Source: Flammeovirgaceae bacterium (lineage in GTDB: Bacteria; Bacteroidota; Bacteroidia; Cytophagales; Cyclobacteriaceae). Taken from it: a stretch of DNA of 5,956 bases. The stretch lies in assembly GCA_003228395.1 (NCBI GenBank), contig QIDJ01000091.1:1-5956 (forward strand). The letters are read 5' to 3'. Below, piece after piece: positions 1 to 5,685 of this stretch. A program made the translations under genes and the position numbers. Each line of letters begins with the position of its first letter. Position 1 is the stretch's first letter. The notes below the pieces were generated by a model, which did not search any database, was not told the DNA's origin, and saw only the letters and a program-made list of their open reading frames with translations.

Positions 1-579
1 CTGCACGAGGTAAATAATTGGAAGCTTGTGCAGGATTGCCATCTGAAAGGCCTCCGCAACCTCTCCCTCAGTTACCGAACCATCGCCCAGCGAGCAAAGT
101 ACAATAGGATTGTTTTTGTTGCCAAGCCCCTGACTTTCGAGGTAATGAATCGCATGGGCCATGCCCGTGGCGGGTATCGCCTGCATACCCGTGGCGCTGC
201 TTTGATGTGGGATGGTCGGGAATTCCCTTTTCTTCAGTGCAGGGTGACCGTAATAACTACGTCCTCCCGTAAACGGATCATTCTTTTTAGCCATGAGTTG
301 CATCATCAGTTCATGCGGCTGCAAGCCCATGCCAAGCAGAACGGAATCATCGCGGTAATATAATGATGCATAATCAAACGACTTTAGCTGTAACCCTGCA
401 GCCAACTGAATGGCTTCATGCCCCCTTGAAGTGCTGTGTACATATTTGCTGCATATTTCCTTATGCGCATCATAGGTTTCCGACATACGTTTTGCCGTAC
501 ACATAAGCCGGTAAGCCTTTACTAAAATATCTTTTTCTATTTTACTTTTTAAAACCTTGATTTCCGCTTCCTGATTCAT
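1..579 (-). CDS. TPP-dependent 2-oxoacid dehydrogenase E1, N-terminal part (alpha-type domain), cut by the window edge
   Basis: Read leftwards from ATG at 579-577, the frame stays open for 193 codons to base 1, so this is the N-terminal part of a longer gene. Seen: a helical start, then SRGHEAIQ (residues 51-58), YYRDDSVLLGMG (74-85), GGRSYYGHP (105-113), IPHQSSATGMQ (123-133) and the GDG of the thiamine diphosphate/Mg motif at 165-167. The edge falls 26 residues after GDG, where the family's closing Asn pair would be expected. Family knowledge: these E1 enzymes decarboxylate a 2-oxoacid and pass the acyl group to the lipoyl domain of E2. Bacteroidota commonly carry such an E1 with alpha and beta halves fused (about 650-690 residues); fusion here is inferred because the beta half is outside the window. 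The substrate (branched-chain 2-oxoacid, pyruvate or other) cannot be told. The start has no clear Shine-Dalgarno sequence but matches the expected N-terminus well. Confidence 0.9.
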   Translation of the reverse strand, partial: MNQEAEIKVLKSKIEKDILVKAYRLMCTAKRMSETYDAHKEICSKYVHSTSRGHEAIQLAAGLQLKSFDYASLYYRDDSVLLGMGLQPHELMMQLMAKKNDPFTGGRSYYGHPALKKREFPTIPHQSSATGMQAIPATGMAHAIHYLESQGLGNKNNPIVLCSLGDGSVTEGEVAEAFQMAILHKLPIIYLVQ

Positions 580-708
580 ACAAACAACGGTTTTTTATGC
601 ATCTAAGTTATGCAATTACGCCGATTTTATGGATGATTTGAATGTATTCTTTATGTAAATTCCACTAAATTATTTCATAGTTTTACCGGGAATATTCGAA
701 CCATTATT

Positions 709-1290
709 TTGATAGAGTTTCTCGATGCACTGGACAAAGATCTGTTTCTGTTTTTAAACGGTTATCACTCACCTTTCATAGACCAGGTAATGTTCAGGCT
801 TACAAACCAGCTTACATGGATACCGCTTTTTCTGTTCATAATTTATAAACTTATTAAGAATTTCAGATGGGAAACACTGTGGATTCTTTTGGGCGCAGCC
901 ATTGTAATTATCCTGTCCGATCAGCTGGTTTCAGGATTCATGAAACCCTTTTTCGAACGGTTGCGCCCATCACATGCACATGATCTGCAGGCATTGGTGC
1001 ATACGGTAAACGGGTACCAAGGAGGATTGTATGGATTTGCCTCATCACACGCCGCTAATTCTTTCGGAATTGCCGTGTTTTTGTGGCAGGTAACGCGCGA
1101 TAAAATACACTGGATTTGGGTTATGTTTGTCTGGGCAATTTTATTCAGTTACACACGGATATACCTGGGTGTACACTACCCGGGAGATATAATCACAGGA
1201 GGATTGCTTGGCGCAGGCTTCGGTTATCTGACAGCGTTCCTGCTTATTAGAGTCCGGCATGGCAGTACAGTCAGAGGCATCAGACGCTGA
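709..1290 (+). CDS. PAP2-family membrane phosphatase
   Basis: This is a 193-residue integral inner-membrane protein of the type 2 phosphatidic acid phosphatase superfamily, which removes phosphate from lipid phosphates such as phosphatidate, phosphatidylglycerol phosphate or undecaprenyl pyrophosphate. All three catalytic motifs are visible: K79-x6-R86-P87, SSHA at 112-115 (the H of the PSGH-type motif), and R150-x5-H156-x3-D160. The usual Ser before that Arg is Thr149. Hydrophobic stretches near residues 37-48, 57-70, 116-127, 135-148 and 162-180 fit the family's membrane bundle, and the tail is basic. Length is normal for the short bacterial form. The start is TTG at 709, because no in-frame ATG or GTG lies nearby upstream and the family opening (short helix, then LDKDLFLFLNGYHS) begins right there. 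The exact lipid substrate is unknown. The 3' end overlaps the convergent ribE by 11 bp. Confidence 0.9.
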   Translation: MIEFLDALDKDLFLFLNGYHSPFIDQVMFRLTNQLTWIPLFLFIIYKLIKNFRWETLWILLGAAIVIILSDQLVSGFMKPFFERLRPSHAHDLQALVHTVNGYQGGLYGFASSHAANSFGIAVFLWQVTRDKIHWIWVMFVWAILFSYTRIYLGVHYPGDIITGGLLGAGFGYLTAFLLIRVRHGSTVRGIRR

Positions 1291-1864
1291 CAAGCTGTTT
1301 TACATACTTTCCGATTATGTCAAACTCAAGATTTACCATGTCACCCACCTTCAACTGACCGAAGTTTGTGTTTTCAAATGTATAAGGGATAATAGCCACG
1401 GTAAAGCCGGTATCGGACACATTATAACACGTAAGGCTTATCCCATCCACAGTTATGCTTCCTTTTTCAACCACCAGACCTTCAGAGGTATCTTTATATT
1501 CAAAATCCATCTCCCAACTTCCGTCCGCTTCTGATATTTTGGTGCAAATTGCAGTTTGATCCACATGACCCTGTACAATATGACCGTCAAATCGTCCGTT
1601 GCTGAGCATAGCCCGCTCCAGATTTACAGGGTCGAGGGGAACCAGATTTCCCAGGTTTGACTTCTTTAGCGTTTCATCAACCGCCGTCACAAAATGACAC
1701 CCGCCTGAAACCTTGGTAACTGTCAGACAAACGCCATTGTGGCTCAGACTCTGATCTGTTTTCAGTTCTTCTGAAATACTGCTTTTGATTTCAAAAATCC
1801 GGTTTGCCCCACTCGATGTAACCGAAACTACTTGGCCGACACTTTCAATTATACCTGTAAACAT
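1280..1864 (-). CDS. ribE: Riboflavin synthase, alpha subunit
   Basis: This 194-residue cytosolic enzyme dismutates two 6,7-dimethyl-8-ribityllumazine molecules to riboflavin and the pyrimidinedione precursor, the last step of riboflavin synthesis. The two tandem lumazine-binding domains are visible. The first runs from MFTGIIE at the start through SHNGVCLTV (41-49). The second follows ERAM (83-86) and RFDGHIVQGHVD (91-102), and contains GSITVDGISLTC (135-146) and IIPYTFENTNFG (158-169). The start chosen is the ATG at 1864-1862, because this protein family begins with exactly MFTGIIE. A longer frame could begin at 1888, but its eight extra residues have no counterpart in the family. Length is close to the usual 195-215. 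It stands alone here, with no other rib genes, and no FMN riboswitch was recognised in the 120 bases upstream. The upstream region is shared with the divergent pcm. Confidence 0.96.
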   Translation of the reverse strand: MFTGIIESVGQVVSVTSSGANRIFEIKSSISEELKTDQSLSHNGVCLTVTKVSGGCHFVTAVDETLKKSNLGNLVPLDPVNLERAMLSNGRFDGHIVQGHVDQTAICTKISEADGSWEMDFEYKDTSEGLVVEKGSITVDGISLTCYNVSDTGFTVAIIPYTFENTNFGQLKVGDMVNLEFDIIGKYVKQLVSV

Positions 1865-1984
1865 AGGACTGTACATCAAATTTATCAACTGAACGGAAAG
1901 TTAATCAATTCGCTAAAAATCAGTCCGGAAAAGTGCATCTTTCCATCATTTATCTCACTATTTTAGCTTAAAAATAAAAACAGA

Positions 1985-2641
1985 TTGATACCGCAGGAAG
2001 ACACATACAAACATAAAGGCAAACGGAACGCGCTTGTAAGAACCATAAAGGCAAAAGGTATCAAAGACCATGACGTGTTACATGCTATCGGTACGGTGCC
2101 AAGGCACTATTTTTTTGACCCGGCATTTCTCGAACATGCATATCAGGACAAAGCATTTCCAATTGGTCAGGGGCAAACCATATCGCAACCCTATACCGTA
2201 GCATTTCAATCAGAACTGCTTAATATCAAACCGGGCGATAAGGTCCTGGAAATTGGAACAGGATCAGGATACCAGGCGTGTATTTTACTTGAAATGGGTG
2301 TAAAAGTTTTCACCATCGAACTCAACAAGGTGTTATACAATAAGGCGCGCAAGTTTCTTCCGGCTATCGGATACAAGCCTTTTTTCTCTCGTGGAGACGG
2401 ATCCAAAGGATGGCCCAGCCAGTCTCCATTTGATAAAATTCTGGTAACGGCAGGCGCACCTAAAATTCCTCAGAATCTCATTGACCAGTTAAAAATTGGC
2501 GGCATTTTAGTTATACCGGTTGGAAACAGGCAGAGGCAGGTTATGATCAGGCTTATCAAAGAGGGGGAGCAAAAGGTTAAGAAGGAGGAATTTAATTATT
2601 TCGCTTTTGTACCTTTGCTTGGCGAAAAAGGCTGGAAGTAA
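1985..2641 (+). CDS. pcm: Protein-L-isoaspartate O-methyltransferase
   Basis: This 218-residue cytosolic repair enzyme transfers a methyl group from S-adenosylmethionine to the abnormal L-isoaspartyl residues of ageing proteins, starting their return to normal aspartate. Seen: the N-terminal substrate segment with VPRHYFFD (38-45), the diagnostic GQGQTISQPYTVA (61-73) holding the conserved Ser67, the SAM-binding glycine loop VLEIGTGSGYQA (87-98), acidic E112 after strand beta-2, a GDGSKGWP loop (137-144), and a strand with LVTAGAPKIP (153-162). The C-terminal LVIPVGNRQRQ stretch also fits. Length is normal for the family. The start is TTG at 1985, the only plausible initiation codon ahead of the conserved N-terminal helix. 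It follows an A-rich leader with no Shine-Dalgarno sequence. It is the first gene of a three-gene rightward cluster, ending 20 bases before the thioesterase start. Confidence 0.95.
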   Translation: MIPQEDTYKHKGKRNALVRTIKAKGIKDHDVLHAIGTVPRHYFFDPAFLEHAYQDKAFPIGQGQTISQPYTVAFQSELLNIKPGDKVLEIGTGSGYQACILLEMGVKVFTIELNKVLYNKARKFLPAIGYKPFFSRGDGSKGWPSQSPFDKILVTAGAPKIPQNLIDQLKIGGILVIPVGNRQRQVMIRLIKEGEQKVKKEEFNYFAFVPLLGEKGWK

Positions 2642-2643
2642 AT

Positions 2644-2650
2644 TAAAGGA
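2644..2650 (+). promoter_or_regulatory. Shine-Dalgarno-like site before the thioesterase
   Basis: TAAAGGA lies 11 bases before the ATG at 2662 and 5 bases before a GTG at 2656. Spacing alone would favour the GTG, whereas family alignment from memory favours the ATG. It is one of the few purine-rich ribosome sites in the window, and the two candidate starts differ by only two residues. Confidence 0.35.
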
Positions 2651-2661
2651 CACCTGTGACT

Positions 2662-3186
2662 ATGGCCAAAAAGAAAAAATTTGTGAAAGAGTCGAATGTG
2701 ACTATGACCGAGTTGGTATTACCCAACGACACAAATACCCTTAATAACCTGATGGGAGGACGCCTGATGCATTGGATGGATGTGGCGGCGGCCATCGCAG
2801 CTCAAAAACATTCAAACAGAATAGTTGTTACAGCCTCCGTTGACAACATCTCGTTTGACAAACCCTTATTTCTTGGTAATGTAGTAACGCTTTGTGCCCA
2901 GGTAACCCGGGCATTTAACAGCTCCATGGAAGTTTTTATTAAGGTGTATGCAGAAGATATTCCGGCTAACAAAAAAGAAACCACACATTCTGCTTTTTTC
3001 ACCTTTGTAGCTGTTGATCAGAGTGGCCGACCCATAGATGTGCCTGAAGCCGTACCGGAAACTGATCTGGAAAAGGAATTGTACGCAGGAGCGCTCAGAC
3101 GTCGACAGCTTAGGCTTGTGTTGGCCAAACGTATGAAACCCGATGACGCCACCGAACTGAAATCGCTCTTTTTTATTAAAGACTAA
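2662..3186 (+). CDS. Hotdog-fold acyl-CoA thioesterase (YciA/BACH type)
   Basis: This 174-residue cytosolic protein is of the acyl-CoA thioesterase family that hydrolyses acyl-CoA to free fatty acid and CoA. Seen: the opening block VTMTELVLPNDTNTL (13-27), then MGGRLMHWMDVAAAIAAQKH (31-50), the hotdog helix with Asp40. A hydrophobic strand VVTASVDNISFDKPLFLGN (55-73) follows, then a second strand pair ending AFFTFVAVD (111-119) with the family's GRP turn. The tail after about residue 135 is charged and probably helical. A single hotdog domain of this length is the usual bacterial form, working as a hexamer in characterised relatives. The start at ATG 2662 is preferred; GTG 2656 would add two residues. 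It sits 20 bases after pcm and 12 bases before the next gene, suggesting co-transcription. Chain-length preference cannot be told from sequence. Confidence 0.92.
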   Translation: MAKKKKFVKESNVTMTELVLPNDTNTLNNLMGGRLMHWMDVAAAIAAQKHSNRIVVTASVDNISFDKPLFLGNVVTLCAQVTRAFNSSMEVFIKVYAEDIPANKKETTHSAFFTFVAVDQSGRPIDVPEAVPETDLEKELYAGALRRRQLRLVLAKRMKPDDATELKSLFFIKD

Positions 3187-3198
3187 TTAAGTAACCTC

Positions 3199-3687
3199 AT
3201 GCACATCGTAGATGATCCGGAATTTCTAAGGCAATTTATTGACCGGAATATCTACGTTATTTCTGAACGTAAAGTGACTGAAACTGAAAGTAAGGTTTCA
3301 CAAGATGCAGTGTCAGATCCTGTACATACTAATAAAGGAAATAATAACGCAGGCATTGCCGTATGTATTGGTGAAAACAATACTCCTGAAGAAAACAAGC
3401 TGCTGACAGATATACTGAAGGCCGTAAATCTACGTGTGGATGAAGTTGCCTTATACGAAATGGGAGAAGAAATTAAATCTTCTGAATTTTTAGATATTTC
3501 CGGTTTTAAAATTCTGATTTCCTTCGGTATCACTTCCGTTAATTCCGTATATCTTAATATTGAAACCAAATATTCACCTACTACTGTAGAAAACTGCACT
3601 GTACTCATTGCTGATCCACTATCAGCGTTGCAGCGTGAAGTATATCTTAAAAAGAAGCTCTGGGCAGCCCTGAAAAGTATGTTCTAG
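3199..3687 (+). CDS. Uncharacterised 162-residue protein, possible divergent DNA polymerase III psi (HolD-like)
   Basis: I do not recognise this protein with certainty. It starts with ATG 12 bases after the thioesterase stop, so it is probably in the same transcript. Seen: an N-terminal helix-like stretch (residues 5-20, DPEFLRQFIDRNIYVI), a polar low-complexity linker (about 24-50), then an alternating alpha/beta domain. That domain has strand GIAVCIG (52-58), helix EENKLLTDILKAVNL (64-78), strand EVALYEM (82-88), strand FKILISFG (103-110), a late strand TVLIADP (134-140), and a terminal amphipathic helix with a basic KKKLWAAL block (151-158). There is no signal peptide or membrane segment. 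The order, and in particular 'LL.DILKAV..' and the C-terminal 'ADP..ALQ...KKKLW', resembles the E. coli clamp-loader psi subunit as I remember it. This is inference from layout, not an established match. Codon use is somewhat more AT-rich than its neighbours. Confidence 0.75.
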   Translation: MHIVDDPEFLRQFIDRNIYVISERKVTETESKVSQDAVSDPVHTNKGNNNAGIAVCIGENNTPEENKLLTDILKAVNLRVDEVALYEMGEEIKSSEFLDISGFKILISFGITSVNSVYLNIETKYSPTTVENCTVLIADPLSALQREVYLKKKLWAALKSMF

Positions 3688-3728
3688 CACGCTTGTTAGT
3701 ATCCTTAATGGGTTGACAACCACACCTC

Positions 3729-3757
3729 TTGCCTTAAAATTAGATAAATATATTTTG
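3729..3757 (+). promoter_or_regulatory. Weak upstream promoter candidate
   Basis: TTG at 3729-3731 is followed after 17 bases by TATATTTTG at 3749-3757, close to the Bacteroidota -7 TAnnTTTG pattern (one base off in spacing). Transcription from here would give a leader of roughly 155 bases before the amt remnant. The region is so AT-rich that chance matches are likely. Confidence 0.2.
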
Positions 3758-3846
3758 CATGTTTCGTATATTTATGTTTTTCTTGATCCTCTTTTTACAT
3801 ATTATTTGTATTTCATATTTATTTAAGCTTATTTTTTAACCTATTA

Positions 3847-3877
3847 TTTGTTTGATTACGTATTATAACTATTTTTA
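3847..3877 (+). promoter_or_regulatory. Bacteroidota-type promoter for the amt remnant
   Basis: TTTG at 3847-3850 (-33 element) is separated by 19 bases from TATTTTTA at 3870-3877, which matches the -7 consensus TAnnTTTG at seven of eight positions. Transcription would start near 3884, leaving a leader of about 35 bases before the ATG at 3919. Spacing and position are as expected for the Bacteroidota primary sigma factor, but the AT-rich background lowers the value of the match. Confidence 0.4.
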
Positions 3878-3918
3878 CGTTACAATTAAATGCGAACTAC
3901 TAACTAAAAATTATCACT

Positions 3919-4326
3919 ATGAAAGAAGTTTTTATTAATCTGGCATCATCAACACCGGCGCCGGAAACCACTGCGGCAACAGTGGAAATGAGTAACCTGA
4001 TCACAGAGAACCTGCTCACTACCAACAACCTCTGGATGATGACCGTAACATTTCTTGTGTTTATCATGCACCCTGGTTTTGCAGGGGTTGAGGCAGGGTT
4101 TACGCAGGCAAAGAATACAGTGTATATTCTTTTTAAAAATACGCTCACATCTGCAAGCAGCACCATTGTATCGGGAGCGGTTGCCGAACGGATTAAGATG
4201 AACGGGTATTTGATTTTTACGATGATAAATAAAAGTATAGGCCTGCAGGTATCTGCCAAACACGAACGGCAAGGCCTCGACAGCCATGAGCAAGGCATCA
4301 GAGGCTACATCATAACCTATGAATAA
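3919..4326 (+). pseudogene. amt: Ammonium transporter (Amt) remnant with internal deletions, reading frame kept
   Basis: The 135-residue product is built from three separate pieces of an Amt-family ammonium channel, which is normally above 400 residues with 11 membrane helices. Piece 1 (1-77) is the N-terminus and first helix, with NNLWMM (36-41), TFLVFIMHPGFAGVEAGF (44-61), TQAKNTV (62-68) and ILFKNT (70-75). Piece 2 (about 78-103) is STIVSGAVAERIK (81-93) and YLIFTMI, which in full proteins lies several helices further on. Piece 3 (104-135) is the cytoplasmic C-terminal tail, IGLQVS and QGLDSHEQGIRGY. Missing are helices around the first deletion and nearly the whole remaining core, including the twin-His pore. 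Odd substitutions at conserved places also stand out (Pro52 where Leu is usual, Tyr69 where Asn is usual, Gln125 in the EHG tail motif). It cannot conduct ammonium. Still, start, frame and stop are intact, and a promoter-like sequence precedes it. It lies upstream of an outer-membrane barrel gene in the same direction. Confidence 0.85.
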
Positions 4327-4340
4327 CTTATAAAAAAGAA

Positions 4341-4366
4341 CCAGGGCAAGCGGCAACCTGCCCTGG
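4341..4366. terminator. Hairpin between the amt remnant and the barrel gene
   Basis: CCAGGGCA (4341-4348) and TGCCCTGG (4359-4366) form a perfect 8-bp GC-rich stem with a 10-base loop, starting 14 bases after the amt stop. On the plus strand no T-run follows directly. On the minus strand the stem is followed by TTCTTTTTT, the layout of an intrinsic terminator for leftward transcription. No leftward gene is seen here, so it may act as a stopper of antisense transcription, or as a partial terminator or mRNA-stabilising hairpin for the plus strand. Confidence 0.55.
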
Positions 4367-4420
4367 CAAACAGGTTTAAATTAAAAGTGAACTAATTATT
4401 AAAACCCAACCAAATTTAAC

Positions 4421-5506
4421 ATGAAAAAGTGGACTTTACTATTCGTTTTATCAATTTTCAACATAGGAAATCACGTATCAGGACAAGAGGCGAGCAACCC
4501 TGAAACGGATGATGAATTACTGATATCCGGCTATGCGGACGTATATTACCAATTTAATCTGAACAGAAATAATATTGGGCTTACCAGTTTTACCGAAAAA
4601 CACAATTCTTTCGAATTAGGTATGGCAAATATTGTTTTTTCCAAAAACTGGAAAAAAACAGGAATTGTAATTGATTTAGGATTCGGACCGCGCGCTGATA
4701 TAGCCAACGGGTATTCGGGATCAACCCTTGCAGCCATCAAACAATTGTACCTCACTTATGCGTTTACGGATAAAATTACATTAACTGCAGGAAATTTCAG
4801 TACGTATATCGGGTATGAAGTGATTGATGCTCCGGGCAACTTCAATTACAGCACATCCTATCTTTTTTCGTATGGTCCGTTTTATCATACCGGACTAAAG
4901 CTTGATTATGTATTGAATGAAGTCTTCGGATTCATGATCGGCGTGTTTGATGATACGGATTCCAAAAGCGACCTGAATTTTAATAAAAACTACGGTGGCC
5001 AGATTTCCATATCTGGAACAAAAATGGATTTATTTCTCAGCTTTTTAGGAGGAAAACAAGGAGAAGACAGCCTGAATATCAAGGCGTATCTGTTTGACCT
5101 TACCACCACGTTTCAGTTAACGGAGAAATTTATGCTTGGCGTGAACACTTCGCATAAGACCACCTCCTACGGAATAGACGAACAAACCGGAACCAGACAG
5201 GATAATGATATCATGTTTGGCACGGCTGTTTATACCAACTATTGGTTAAGCGGGAATGTGGGAATCGGATTACGCGGTGAATATTTCAGTGATCCGAAGG
5301 CCGTATATATTTTCGACACCAATCAATTTCCGGGAGGAGGCTCCATAGTGGAATTTACGTTGTCCGTCAACCTGAAAAGCGGTCCACTCACATTTATTCC
5401 GGAATTCAGAATAGACAAGGCTTCCGGTCAGATTTTTACTGACAAAGAAGGGAATTCTGACGATATGGCAGCCAGCATGCTTGCCGCGGTTTACATAACT
5501 TTTTAA
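4421..5506 (+). CDS. Outer-membrane beta-barrel protein, BBP2/OmpL-like porin
   Basis: This 361-residue protein is probably an outer-membrane beta-barrel of the OmpL-like porin type (BBP2). Seen: a signal peptide, MKK then a hydrophobic core LLFVLSIF (6-13), with likely cleavage after VSG at residue 21. A short acidic linker (23-33) leads to alternating amphipathic strands throughout, beginning at ISGYADVYYQFNLN (35-48). Loops are rich in Asn, Asp and Gly, an aromatic girdle is present, and the last residues AAVYITF end in Phe, the usual signal for the BAM insertion machinery. There is no TonB box or plug domain, so it is not a TonB-dependent receptor. The ATG at 4421 follows an A-rich leader, and no promoter of its own was recognised. 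From family knowledge, barrels of this type are often found next to amt genes in Bacteroidota, so a role in passage of ammonium or other small nitrogen compounds through the outer membrane is plausible. The substrate is inferred, not shown. Confidence 0.82.
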   Translation: MKKWTLLFVLSIFNIGNHVSGQEASNPETDDELLISGYADVYYQFNLNRNNIGLTSFTEKHNSFELGMANIVFSKNWKKTGIVIDLGFGPRADIANGYSGSTLAAIKQLYLTYAFTDKITLTAGNFSTYIGYEVIDAPGNFNYSTSYLFSYGPFYHTGLKLDYVLNEVFGFMIGVFDDTDSKSDLNFNKNYGGQISISGTKMDLFLSFLGGKQGEDSLNIKAYLFDLTTTFQLTEKFMLGVNTSHKTTSYGIDEQTGTRQDNDIMFGTAVYTNYWLSGNVGIGLRGEYFSDPKAVYIFDTNQFPGGGSIVEFTLSVNLKSGPLTFIPEFRIDKASGQIFTDKEGNSDDMAASMLAAVYITF

Positions 5507-5518
5507 CATTAATTAGCC

Positions 5519-5543
5519 GGACAGGTTAGCGAAAAACCTGTTC
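5519..5543 (+). terminator. Hairpin after the barrel gene
   Basis: GGACAGGTT (5519-5527) pairs with AACCTGTTC (5535-5543) across a 7-base loop, with a single G-T pair, 12 bases after the stop. There is no T-run behind it. A second perfect stem, TTCAAC/GTTGAA (5541-5546 and 5551-5556, loop TCTT), shares three bases with it, so the two structures compete at their edge. It is probably a 3'-end structure for the barrel transcript. Confidence 0.45.
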
Positions 5544-5574
5544 AACTCTTGTTGAAATAAATTGTCTGATAATA

Positions 5575-5643
5575 GCTGCCGGCAATAAAGTTTGCCGCTA
5601 TTGATATAAAAAACCAGATGCCGGCATTTTAGATTTGCTAAAA
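5575..5643. repeat. Cluster of inverted repeats between the convergent barrel and TlpA-like genes
   Basis: Three further symmetrical elements follow one another. CGGCAA/TTGCCG is flanked by ATAG/CTAT. ATGCCGGCAT (5618-5627) is a perfect 10-base palindrome. TTTTAG/CTAAAA (5627-5632 and 5638-5643) has a 5-base loop. On the minus strand CCGGCATCTGG is followed by TTTTTT (complement of 5608-5613), so part of this may terminate the leftward TlpA-like gene. No coding frame was seen. Confidence 0.4.
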
Positions 5644-5685
5644 CAGTAAATCAGAACCTTTTAAACCATCTATCTCCCCGGGCAT

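Larger units (their letters stand above)
3688..3918. other. AT-rich intergenic leader upstream of the amt remnant
   Basis: This stretch of about 230 bases has no credible coding frame. From about 3735 it is very AT-rich and its plus strand is notably T-rich. It contains GGTTGACAACC (3713-3723), a compact inverted repeat, and a 10-base direct repeat TATTATTTGT at 3800-3809 and 3842-3851, 42 bases apart. Promoter-like elements lie near both ends. No obvious terminator for the preceding gene cluster was found here. Confidence 0.6.

Noticed and set aside
28..363. Rightward open frame of 111 codons
   Set aside because: It lies antisense to the E1 dehydrogenase gene, whose leftward frame has clear family motifs; the rightward product has no recognisable features.
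703..712. TTATTTTG near 704-711 as a -7 promoter element
   Set aside because: It overlaps the TTG start codon of the PAP2 gene, so transcription would begin inside the coding region.
1259..1534. Rightward open frame of 91 codons
   Set aside because: It is antisense to ribE, which is unambiguous from MFTGIIE to the C-terminus.
1862..1888. Longer ribE start at 1888
   Set aside because: The extra eight residues precede the MFTGIIE that normally forms the very N-terminus of riboflavin synthase.
1959..1966. TATTTTAG as a -7 element for pcm
   Set aside because: It matches seven of eight consensus bases, but no TTG lies at the proper distance upstream, so support is too weak to list.
1865..1984. 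FMN riboswitch upstream of ribE
   Set aside because: The stretch is only about 120 bases, AT-rich, and I saw none of the conserved RFN-element blocks.
3713..3723. GGTTGACAACC as a terminator after the psi-like gene
   Set aside because: The stem leaves at most a 3-base loop with four pairs and has no T-run, so it is not a convincing terminator.
3900..4356. Two overlapping leftward open frames across the amt remnant
   Set aside because: They are antisense shadows. The plus-strand frame matches Amt in three blocks, while these products are Cys/Arg-rich with no family pattern.
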